Of a stretch of 64,000 bases of DNA, positions 15,677 to 23,235 are shown piece after piece (within the stretch, counting starts at the first letter, position 1; the number at the start of each line of letters is the position of its first letter). Both the position numbers and the translations under genes were made by a program. The stretch comes from Arthrobacter sp. QXT-31. Its GTDB lineage: Bacteria > Actinomycetota > Actinomycetes > Actinomycetales > Micrococcaceae. The notes below the pieces were generated by a model. That model searched no databases, was not told the DNA's origin, and worked only from the letters and a program-made list of their open reading frames with translations. The DNA lies in the NCBI RefSeq assembly GCF_001969265.1, contig NZ_CP019304.1, positions 4,836,001 to 4,900,000 on the forward strand, read 5' to 3'.

Positions 15677-17617
15677 ATGGTTGAATCCGCCAGTCTGGAC
15701 GCTACCCAAGGACCTTCCGACGCCCGGGAACCGGGTGAACAGCAGCTGTTCCGGACGACGGCCGCGGAGGCCGGCCTGGTTCCCGGCAGCAGGGACTGGA
15801 ACGCGCTTGAGGAACGCTACGACCGGCACTTTCCCGACCTGTCCAGGCTGTTCCGTTCGCTGTACGGATCGCGTCCGGACGTTGAGGAACAGCTGGCCGC
15901 CCTGGTGGCGGAGATGGCCCGCTCCTGGCAGGACCGGCCCGCCGACCTGAAACAGCTCGACGACGGCCGGGAAGACAACAGCGACTGGTTCCAGTCCAAC
16001 CGCATGCTCGGCGGCGTCTGCTATGTGGACCGCTACGCAGCCGACCTGGAAGGTGTGCGTGCCCGCATCCCCTATTTCAAGGAACTCGGCCTCACCTACC
16101 TCCACCTGATGCCGCTGTTCCTTGCCCCGGAACCGCTGTCCGACGGCGGCTATGCGGTCTCCAGCTACCGGAAGGTCAATCCGAAGCTTGGCACGATGGA
16201 CCAGTTGCGCGCCCTCGCCGCGGAATTGCGCGCCAACGGGATCAGCCTGGTGGTCGACTTCATCTTCAACCACACCTCGAACGAGCACGAGTGGGCGCAG
16301 CGGGCCGCCGCGGGCGAGCCCCGCTACAGCGACTACTACTGGATCTTCCCGGACCGCACTATGCCTGACGCGTTCGAACAGAACGTCCGCGAAATCTTCC
16401 CCGAAGACCACCCCGGCTCCTTCGTGCAGCTGCCGGACGGCCGGTGGGTGTGGGCCACGTTCCACACTTTCCAGTGGGACCTGAACTACTCCAACCCGGA
16501 GGTGTTCCGGGCCATGGCCGGCGAGATGCTGTTCCTGGCCAACCTCGGCGTGGACATCCTTCGCATGGACGCGGTGGCCTTCATCTGGAAGCAGCTGGGC
16601 ACGCCGTGCGAGAGCCTGCCCGAGGCGCACACTCTGCTGCAGGCCTTCAACGCCGTCTGCCGGCTTGCGGCGCCGTCGCTGCTATTCAAGTCCGAGGCGA
16701 TCGTGCACCCGGACGAGGTGGCCCTGTACATTGACCCGGCTGAGTGCCAGCTTTCCTACAACCCGCTGCAGATGGCGCTGACCTGGGAGGCGCTGGCCAC
16801 GCGGAACGTGTCGCTGCTGGCCCAGGCCCTCGAACGGCGGCACAACATTGCTCCCGGGACTTCCTGGGTGAACTACGTGCGGAGCCACGACGACATCGGC
16901 TGGACGTTTGCGGACGAGGACGCCGCCGAGTTCGGCATCAACGGCTTCGACCACCGCCGGTTCCTGAACTCGTTCTACGTCAACCGGTTCCCCGGCAGCT
17001 TCGCCCATGGCGTGCCGTTTCAGGACAACCCGCGCACCGGTGACTGCCGCATCTCCGGCACCACGGGGTCGCTGTGCGGCCTGGAGGAGGGTTCGGCGGA
17101 GGCGATCCGCCGCGTACTGCTGACACACTCGGTGGCCTTCAGCACCGGCGGCATCCCGCTGCTCTATCTCGGTGACGAGGTGGGTCAGCTCAATGACTAC
17201 GGCTATGCCCAGGAGGACGGCCACGAGGCGGACAGCCGGTGGGTGCACCGACCGCAGTTCCCCGCGGAAAAGTACGCCAAACGCCTGGATCCCGCTACTC
17301 CTGAGGGGGCTGTGTATGCGGGGCTGCGTCGGCTGATTGAGGTCCGTGCCGCGACTCCAGAACTGGGCGGCACACGCCTCGTTCCCTTCACCACGAACAA
17401 TCACGCCGTCCTGGGCTACCAGCGCCCCGGCGTGGGAACCGCAGTACTGGCCCTGGCCAACTTCAGCGATGGCCCGCAGGTGGTGTCGGCCGAGACGCTA
17501 TCCGGGTTCGCGGCCGAAGCGCTGGACCTGTTTTCCGATGTGCCGGTCCGGATCGACGAGGGGCTCGTGCTGCGGCCGCAGGACTACGCCTGGCTCCGGG
17601 TGGTCCCGGCCGACTGA
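15677..17617 (+). CDS. Amylosucrase-type GH13 glucosyltransferase
   Basis: The 646-residue protein starts at the ATG after GAAGGAGACC. The catalytic triad of GH13 aligns with Neisseria amylosucrase at a constant 12-residue offset: nucleophile D298 (ILRMDAVAF), acid/base E340 (LLFKSEAIVHPDE) and D405 next to H404 (YVRSHDDIGW). VVDFIFNHTSNEH and LGGVCYVDRYA fit GH13_4. Amylosucrase uses sucrose as glucosyl donor to elongate alpha-1,4-glucan and releases fructose; a sucrose hydrolase of the same subfamily is the main alternative. No signal peptide is seen, so it is cytoplasmic. An alpha/beta hydrolase gene follows after 22 bases. Confidence 0.92.
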   Translation: MVESASLDATQGPSDAREPGEQQLFRTTAAEAGLVPGSRDWNALEERYDRHFPDLSRLFRSLYGSRPDVEEQLAALVAEMARSWQDRPADLKQLDDGREDNSDWFQSNRMLGGVCYVDRYAADLEGVRARIPYFKELGLTYLHLMPLFLAPEPLSDGGYAVSSYRKVNPKLGTMDQLRALAAELRANGISLVVDFIFNHTSNEHEWAQRAAAGEPRYSDYYWIFPDRTMPDAFEQNVREIFPEDHPGSFVQLPDGRWVWATFHTFQWDLNYSNPEVFRAMAGEMLFLANLGVDILRMDAVAFIWKQLGTPCESLPEAHTLLQAFNAVCRLAAPSLLFKSEAIVHPDEVALYIDPAECQLSYNPLQMALTWEALATRNVSLLAQALERRHNIAPGTSWVNYVRSHDDIGWTFADEDAAEFGINGFDHRRFLNSFYVNRFPGSFAHGVPFQDNPRTGDCRISGTTGSLCGLEEGSAEAIRRVLLTHSVAFSTGGIPLLYLGDEVGQLNDYGYAQEDGHEADSRWVHRPQFPAEKYAKRLDPATPEGAVYAGLRRLIEVRAATPELGGTRLVPFTTNNHAVLGYQRPGVGTAVLALANFSDGPQVVSAETLSGFAAEALDLFSDVPVRIDEGLVLRPQDYAWLRVVPAD

Positions 17618-17639
17618 AGCGATCGGGCATGATGAACTC

Positions 17640-18323
17640 ATGCCCACAGCTGATACTCCCGTCACCATTGCCGTCGGTGACGGCCACGTGTCCGGTGCCT
17701 ACGCACGGCCGGCCAATCCGTTCGCAACCCTGGTGCTTGCCCACGGGGCCGGGGCGGGCATGGAACATCCGTTCATGCGCGGCTTCACTGGCGCCTTGAA
17801 CGACGACGGCGTGGCCACCTTGCGCTTCAACTTCCCCTACCGCGAGGCGGGCCGGAAGTTCCCCGACCGTCCGCCGGCAGCCATTGCCACCTGGCGGGCG
17901 GCGATGGCTGACGCTGCAGCCCGGTCCGCAGGGAAAAGCGAGCCGGTGTGGGCTGCCGGGAAGTCGTTCGGCGGCCGCATGGCCTCCATGGCGGTGGCCG
18001 AGGGCATGCCTGCCGCAGGCCTCGTCTACCTCGGCTACCCGCTGCACCCGCCGGGCAAGCCGGAAAAGCTCCGCGACGAGCATCTCTATGGGCTAACAAC
18101 GCCCATGCTCTTCCTCCAGGGGACACGCGACACTTTCGCCACCCGGGAACTGCTGGAAGGCGTGGTTTCACGGATCGGACCTACCGCCACGCTGCAGTGG
18201 TGCGAGGGCGGCGACCATTCATTCGCTGTTGCCGGCAACAAGCGAAGCGCCGAAGAGATCGGCGCCTCGCTCGCGGCGCCGGTCGCCGCATATATTCGGG
18301 CCAACAACCCTGCCGGCCACTAA
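17640..18323 (+). CDS. Alpha/beta hydrolase of the KANL3/Tex30 type
   Basis: The 227-residue protein has the fold signatures FATLVLAHGAGAGMEHPFM (oxyanion region), nucleophile S109 in AAGKSFGGRMAS, D164 in LFLQGTRDTF and H193 in EGGDHSF. These match the dienelactone-hydrolase-like proteins annotated as KANL3/Tex30 alpha/beta hydrolases. The substrate is unknown. I chose the ATG at 17640, 22 bases after the amylosucrase stop, because it gives the usual short N-terminus before the first strand. The pair probably forms a small operon, though no metabolic link is evident. Confidence 0.85.
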   Translation: MPTADTPVTIAVGDGHVSGAYARPANPFATLVLAHGAGAGMEHPFMRGFTGALNDDGVATLRFNFPYREAGRKFPDRPPAAIATWRAAMADAAARSAGKSEPVWAAGKSFGGRMASMAVAEGMPAAGLVYLGYPLHPPGKPEKLRDEHLYGLTTPMLFLQGTRDTFATRELLEGVVSRIGPTATLQWCEGGDHSFAVAGNKRSAEEIGASLAAPVAAYIRANNPAGH

Positions 18324-18335
18324 GTCGCACGGTCT

Positions 18336-18362
18336 GGGCACAATTGAATGCCCAATAGGGCA
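18336..18362 (+). terminator. Possible hairpin after the hydrolase gene
   Basis: Thirteen bases after the hydrolase stop, GGGCA (18336-18340), TGCCC (18349-18353) and GGGCA (18358-18362) can pair in two mutually exclusive ways, one with an AATA loop. There is no T tract. It may be a weak terminator or processing signal. The rest of the gap to 18569 shows nothing I recognise. Confidence 0.25.
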
Positions 18363-18569
18363 GCCCATCGGAGCCCCGCGACTCCCATGCTTCAATTCTT
18401 CCCCGCTCACTAGGGAAATTGCTGCTGTTCCAGCACTCAACGTGGATCTAAAGGGCAAAGCTCGGACACAGGAGCAGTGACTGCGGGTTTCCCTGTCAAC
18501 GAGGTGAAGCCACAATGAGGTCCATGCCTGCCGCGTGCCCAGTTCGGCGGGTCAAACTCGGGAGCATTT

Positions 18570-20771
18570 GTGGCAGCTCGAAGTACGCGACATACAAACA
18601 AGGAACGGCCCTCCGCCAAGAGGAATATCGTTGGCAGCCTGACATTGCGAACTCTTGCGGCAGCACTGATCCTAGGTTTTGCCGTCTTCGCCTTCAGCCA
18701 AGGCCCAATCAGGAACAATCGCCATTCTGCTGGCGAGGTCGAATTGCCAATGGCTCCGACCGGCAGCGAAGACGCACCACTCCTGGACCCCAACAACACC
18801 CCGCGAGTGAAAGTGCCTTTTCGCCCGGTAATCTCCAATGCTGCCCTCAAGGGAGCCTCGACGCCGGGCGTTGCATCAGCACTACTAAAAAGACCCCCGC
18901 GCGGCTCCCTTATGGCTCCTCTTGAATTCTTGGTCAAAACTTCTCAGTTCGGGTCGCGTAGAAATCCAATCACGGGGCAATTGGGTGAGTTCCACTATGG
19001 GCAGGATTTCGGTGCAGCCTGTGGAACGCGGGTATACGCTGCCGACGCAGGCGTGGTCCGCGCAGCGGGTTGGCACCCTTGGGGAGGGGGCAACAGATTA
19101 GAGATTGACCATGGCAACGGCCTGATTACGACCTATAACCATCTGCTGAAGTTAGGTGCCGAAAAGGGCAGCAAGATCAGAGTCGGCGAGGTTGTTGCCA
19201 AAGTGGGCACTTCAGGATCATCGACCGGCTGCCACCTGCACTTTGAAGTCATCGAAAACGGACAGCATAAGGACCCTAATCGGTGGACGTTACTGGGCAT
19301 CCGTCAGATTGACCGCTTAGCCCTGGACGATAGGATGATCAGCTTTGATCCGAGTTCAGTAAAGACGCTGACCTGGACGATTCCCACCATAGCTGGAAAG
19401 ACCTTCAGTACGAAGGAGCCTGCTCCACCACCTCAACCGCCGCATTGCAGCACCAAACCGCTGCCTTCGGACTGCCCTGCGCCAGACAAGTGCAGGTTCG
19501 ACCCGCAGGCACCCGGCTGCACACCCACAGACAAGTGCAAGACCAACCCACAAGCACCCGGCTGCACACCCACAGACAAGTGCAAGACCAACCCACAAGC
19601 ACCCGGCTGCACACCCACAGACAAGTGCAAGACCAACCCACAAGCACCCGGCTGCACACCCACAGACACGTGCAAGACCAACCCACAAGCACCCGGCTGC
19701 ACACCATCGCCAGAGTGCACGGTCACGGCCGGCATTCCGATGGCGCCGGGATGCGCCCTCCCACCGGGCTGCGCGGTCCAAGCCGACGGAACCATGCCGG
19801 CTAACTGCCCGCTCCCGGCAGGCTGTGGTGTCAAAGCCGGGGTTGCCATGTCTGCAAACTGCCCTCTCCCGGCAGGATGTGTCGTCCAAGCCGACGGGAC
19901 TATGCCCGCCAACTGCCCCCTTCCCGCGGGCTGCGTCGTCCAGGCCGACGGGACTATGCCCGCCAATTGCCCCCTCCCGGCAGGCTGCGTCGTCCAGGCC
20001 GACGGGACTATGCCCGCCAACTGCCCCCTCCCGGCAGGCTGCGTCGTCCAGGCCGACGGGACTATGCCCGCCAACTGCCCCCTTCCCGCGGGCTGCGTAG
20101 TCCAGGCCGACGGGACTATGCCCGCCAATTGCCCCCTCCCGGCAGGCTGCGTCGTCCAGGCCGACGGGACTATGCCCGCCAATTGCCCCCTCCCGGCAGG
20201 CTGCACCGCCCAGGCAGGGGTCGCCATGCCGAACGGATGCCCACTCCCGGCAGGCTGCGTCGTCCAGGCAGACGGGACCATGCCCGCCAACTGCCCCCTC
20301 CCGGCAGGCTGCACCGTCCAGGCAGGGGTCGCCATGCCGAACGGATGCCCACTCCCAGCAGGCTGCGTCATTCAAGCAGACGGCACCATGCCTCCCAACT
20401 GCCCCCTCCCCGCAGGCTGCGCCTACCAGTCCAACCAGCCTGTCACGCCGAACTGCCCCCTCCCGGCAGCCTGTGCCACTCAGGCGAACACGCCAGTCCC
20501 CGACGGATGCCCCCTTCCGGCCAATTGCGCCTACCAAGCCGGAGTAGCCATGCCGGCCAACTGTCCCCTCCCCACAGGATGCGGGGTTCAGCCACAATTG
20601 CCAGCCACGTGTCCGCTGCCGCTTGAGTGCCAACTACCGCCGGAGCAGTTGCCGGCCTGGTGTTCTCAGCCACCTGCGCCGGGCCAAGAGCTTGAGCCTT
20701 CGGCATCTCACCCGTCCTGGACGAAATCAGCCGCCGGCGAGTCACCAAAGTTCCAGGAGCTGCTGAACTAA
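18570..20771 (+). CDS. M23 metallopeptidase with long Cys-rich repeat tail
   Basis: The 733-residue protein starts at a GTG after GGGAG. A basic N-terminus and a hydrophobic segment (about 22-44) give a signal anchor. The LytM/M23 domain (about 125-245) has H142 and D146 in FHYGQDF, H191, and H222/H224 in CHLHFE, so it should be an active zinc endopeptidase on peptidoglycan cross-bridges. From about residue 306 it is repeats: five 15-residue units DKCKTNPQAPGCTPT (19485-19709), then fifteen 18-residue units of consensus LPAGCVVQADGTMPANCP (19758-20567) and a shorter final one. Each unit has two Cys, suggesting a disulfide-bonded rod projecting from the cell. A short Ser-rich end follows. Confidence 0.85.
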   Translation: MAARSTRHTNKERPSAKRNIVGSLTLRTLAAALILGFAVFAFSQGPIRNNRHSAGEVELPMAPTGSEDAPLLDPNNTPRVKVPFRPVISNAALKGASTPGVASALLKRPPRGSLMAPLEFLVKTSQFGSRRNPITGQLGEFHYGQDFGAACGTRVYAADAGVVRAAGWHPWGGGNRLEIDHGNGLITTYNHLLKLGAEKGSKIRVGEVVAKVGTSGSSTGCHLHFEVIENGQHKDPNRWTLLGIRQIDRLALDDRMISFDPSSVKTLTWTIPTIAGKTFSTKEPAPPPQPPHCSTKPLPSDCPAPDKCRFDPQAPGCTPTDKCKTNPQAPGCTPTDKCKTNPQAPGCTPTDKCKTNPQAPGCTPTDTCKTNPQAPGCTPSPECTVTAGIPMAPGCALPPGCAVQADGTMPANCPLPAGCGVKAGVAMSANCPLPAGCVVQADGTMPANCPLPAGCVVQADGTMPANCPLPAGCVVQADGTMPANCPLPAGCVVQADGTMPANCPLPAGCVVQADGTMPANCPLPAGCVVQADGTMPANCPLPAGCTAQAGVAMPNGCPLPAGCVVQADGTMPANCPLPAGCTVQAGVAMPNGCPLPAGCVIQADGTMPPNCPLPAGCAYQSNQPVTPNCPLPAACATQANTPVPDGCPLPANCAYQAGVAMPANCPLPTGCGVQPQLPATCPLPLECQLPPEQLPAWCSQPPAPGQELEPSASHPSWTKSAAGESPKFQELLN
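19485..19709 (+). repeat. 45-bp in-frame tandem repeat, five units
   Basis: Units start at 19485, 19530, 19575, 19620 and 19665 and encode DKCKTNPQAPGCTPT with minor changes (first unit KCRFDPQ, last unit DTC...TPS). Units 2-4 are almost identical at DNA level, which implies recent expansion or gene conversion by slippage. They form the first part of the Cys-rich stalk of the M23 peptidase. Confidence 0.95.
19758..20615 (+). repeat. 54-bp in-frame tandem repeat, about sixteen units
   Basis: Fifteen full 54-base units (19758-20567) and one 48-base unit (20568-20615) encode LPAGCxxQADGTMPANCP-like peptides. Six consecutive units (3-8, about 19866-20189) encode identical protein. Units 9 and 11 share a second type (CT-QAGVAMPNGCP), giving an alternating higher-order pattern with unit 10. 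Outer units are diverged, as expected for central homogenisation of a tandem array. Copy number is likely to vary between strains. Confidence 0.95.
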
Positions 20772-20805
20772 GGCTGGTTCTGCACCATGGGCGTCTGCCC
20801 TGCAA

Positions 20806-22986
20806 TCAGGCGTTCGCCGCCGCAGGCGCCACGTTGCCCGGGACGGGTTCGTGCCGCAGGTAACTGCGGCGGAAGCGGCCGGTGCCGGCAGTCAGCGCCC
20901 GCAGCTGGACCGCGTACCGCAGGAGCTCCCCGTCCGGGACCTCGGCGGTGACTTCCGTGACGTCGCCGCCGGACGACGTCGTACCCGTGAGCCGGCCACG
21001 GCGGGCCGACAGGTCGCTCATGACAGACCCCACGTACTCGTCGGGGATGCTGATGGTGACAGAAGAGACTGGCTCCAGCAGCTGGATCCGCCCGGCGGCC
21101 GCGGCCTCCCGCAGCGCGAGTGCACCGGCGGACTGGAACGCCGCGTCGGAGGAGTCGACGCTGTGCGCCTTGCCGCCCACCAGGGTCACCCGGATGTCCA
21201 CCACCGGAAAGCCCGCCGACACGCCCTTCTGCATCTGGGCCCGCACGCCCTTCTCGACCGAGCCGATGAACTGGTTCGGCACCACCCCGCCCACGGTCTT
21301 GTCCACGAACTCGAAGCCGGCCCCGCGTTCCAACGCCTCCACCTCGATGTCGCAGATCGCGTACTGGCCGTGGCCGCCCGACTGCTTGACGTAGCGCCCG
21401 TGTCCGGCCGCGGGGGCGGCGAACGTTTCCCGCAGCGGCGTCACCACCGGCACGGTCTGCAGCTTCACGCCCTGGTCACGCAGCCGGTCCAGGACCACCT
21501 CGCCGTGGGCCTCACCCATGCACCACAGGATCAGCTGGTGGGTTTCCGAATTGCGCTCCACCCTTAGGGTCGGGTCTCCGGCGGCCACCTTGCCCAGGCT
21601 CTTGGCGAGGGCATCCTCATCACTGCGGGTGGCGGCCTCGACGGCGAGCGGCATCAGCGGCTCGGGCATGTCCCACGCGGTGATCAGCAGCGGGGCATCC
21701 TTCGCTGACACGGTATCGCCGGTCTCCGCGCTGCCAATCTTGGTGATGGCGCAGATGTCCCCTGCCACGCAGTACGGGATGGGCCGCAGGTTCGCCCCCA
21801 GCGGCGAATACAGGTGGGCCAGCCGCTCGTCACTGTCGTGGTCCTCATGGCCGCGTTCGGCCAGCCCGCGGCCGCTCACGTGCACTGCCGAATCCTCGCG
21901 CAGCGTGCCGGAGAAGACGCGCACCAGGCACACCCGTCCCAGGAACGGGTCGATGGTGGTGCGCACCACCTCACCCGCCAGAGGTCCGTCCGGGTCGCAC
22001 GTCAGCGGCCCCGCAGGCTCGCCGGCAAGATCGGTCACGTCCGGCACGGCACGCTCCAGAGGCGTGGGAAATGCCCGGGTCAGCATCTCCAGCAGTTCCG
22101 TCATGCCGAGGCCGGTCTCGGCCGATGCCGCCAGAACAGGGAAGAACGATCCCCGTGCCACAGCTTTTTCGAGGTCCCCCACCAGGACATCGGCGTCGAT
22201 ATCCTCACCGCCGAGGTAGCGATCCATCAGGGACTCATCCTCGCTCTCGGAGATGATCCCCTCGATCAGCGTGCCGCGTTCGGACTCGGCAGCGGCACGC
22301 TCATCGGCACTGGCGTCCCGGACGGCGGGCTCCGGGGATTCGCCGTCGTACTCCGACACCTGGCCGGACAGCAGGCCGAGCAGCCCCGTGACACTCCCGT
22401 CCGTTCGCACCGGGAGGTAGGCAGGCACCACGGACTGCCCGAACGCGCGCTGGCAGGCGGCCAGGGCGGCCTCGAAATTTGCCCGTGGATGATCAAGCCG
22501 CGTGATCACCACGGCCCGCGGTGTGTCCAGCTGGGCGCACTCCGCCCAGAGCGCGGTGGTGGCGGCATCGACGCCGTCCACGGCCGACACCACGAACAGC
22601 GCCGCGTCCGCAGCGCGCAGCCCGGCCCGCAGCTCGCCGGTGAAGTCCCCATAACCGGGCGTGTCCAGCAGGTTCACCTTCACGCCGTCGTAAACCAGCG
22701 GCGCCACGGAAAGCACCACGGAGCGCTGCTGGTGGATCTCCGACGGCTCCGCATCGCTGACCGTGTTGCCGTCAACGATCGAGCCCATCCGTGGAATTGT
22801 CCCGGCGGCGGCGAGCAGGGCCTCGAGCAGCATGGTTTTGCCGGCTCCGGAGTGTCCCACCAGTGCGACATTGCGGATGCCCTCCGGCTTGTCCACCGGC
22901 GCTCCGGCGGACGCGTCCGCCCGCCGGAGATCGGAGCTGCCGCGGCCCGGACCCTTGCCCCGGCCGTTAGTGCCTTTTACCGACAT
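20806..22986 (-). CDS. Elongation factor G-like protein (EF-G2)
   Basis: The 726-residue protein starts at the ATG after GGGAGATGGTC; the longer frame to 23205 has no support. GTPase motifs are G1 GHSGAGKT (44-51) and G3 DTPGYGDF. The G4 position reads VVITRLDHPR, so TRLD replaces the NKxD of canonical EF-G. EF-G domains II-V are recognisable (GHGRYVKQSGGHGQYAI, VPNQFIGSVEKGV, PVSSVTISIPDEYVGSVMSDLSARRGR). This is the actinobacterial EF-G-like family (mycobacterial FusA2 type). Its translocase activity is doubtful and its role is uncertain. It is convergent with the M23 gene and divergent from the debranching-like gene. Confidence 0.9.
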   Translation of the reverse strand: MSVKGTNGRGKGPGRGSSDLRRADASAGAPVDKPEGIRNVALVGHSGAGKTMLLEALLAAAGTIPRMGSIVDGNTVSDAEPSEIHQQRSVVLSVAPLVYDGVKVNLLDTPGYGDFTGELRAGLRAADAALFVVSAVDGVDAATTALWAECAQLDTPRAVVITRLDHPRANFEAALAACQRAFGQSVVPAYLPVRTDGSVTGLLGLLSGQVSEYDGESPEPAVRDASADERAAAESERGTLIEGIISESEDESLMDRYLGGEDIDADVLVGDLEKAVARGSFFPVLAASAETGLGMTELLEMLTRAFPTPLERAVPDVTDLAGEPAGPLTCDPDGPLAGEVVRTTIDPFLGRVCLVRVFSGTLREDSAVHVSGRGLAERGHEDHDSDERLAHLYSPLGANLRPIPYCVAGDICAITKIGSAETGDTVSAKDAPLLITAWDMPEPLMPLAVEAATRSDEDALAKSLGKVAAGDPTLRVERNSETHQLILWCMGEAHGEVVLDRLRDQGVKLQTVPVVTPLRETFAAPAAGHGRYVKQSGGHGQYAICDIEVEALERGAGFEFVDKTVGGVVPNQFIGSVEKGVRAQMQKGVSAGFPVVDIRVTLVGGKAHSVDSSDAAFQSAGALALREAAAAGRIQLLEPVSSVTISIPDEYVGSVMSDLSARRGRLTGTTSSGGDVTEVTAEVPDGELLRYAVQLRALTAGTGRFRRSYLRHEPVPGNVAPAAANA

Positions 22987-23235
22987 GACCATCTCCCGGC
23001 GTGCTAGTCGTGAGCCGCCAAGCGGCCTTAGTAAGACGATTCGACACCTAAAGCTGCTGTTCAGCAAGGGGTCAGGGCCCCTCAGCAGGAGTCCGACGGC
23101 GCGGCGGCGCGGCTCTCCGCGCCAGCCCACCGAAAGCGAATAACCCGTTGCGGTGCCATCCCGGTAGGGGCACGATGGATAACGTGGCCGCACGGGCCGG
23201 CCCATGCCAACCGACCAGTCGCCAGGGAGCAGTCG

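Noticed and set aside
19485..20615. Repeat array considered as CRISPR
   Set aside because: Units are directly adjacent with no unique spacers and encode protein repeats in one open frame; no cas genes are present.
19356..20633. Minus-strand 425-codon frame with repeated GHSPVGLDDAAC units
   Set aside because: It is the mirror of the 54-bp in-frame repeats of the M23 gene, which has a real domain and a start on the plus strand.
23000..23205. N-terminal extension of EF-G2
   Set aside because: The segment is Arg/Pro rich with no homology, and a ribosome binding site precedes the internal ATG at 22986.
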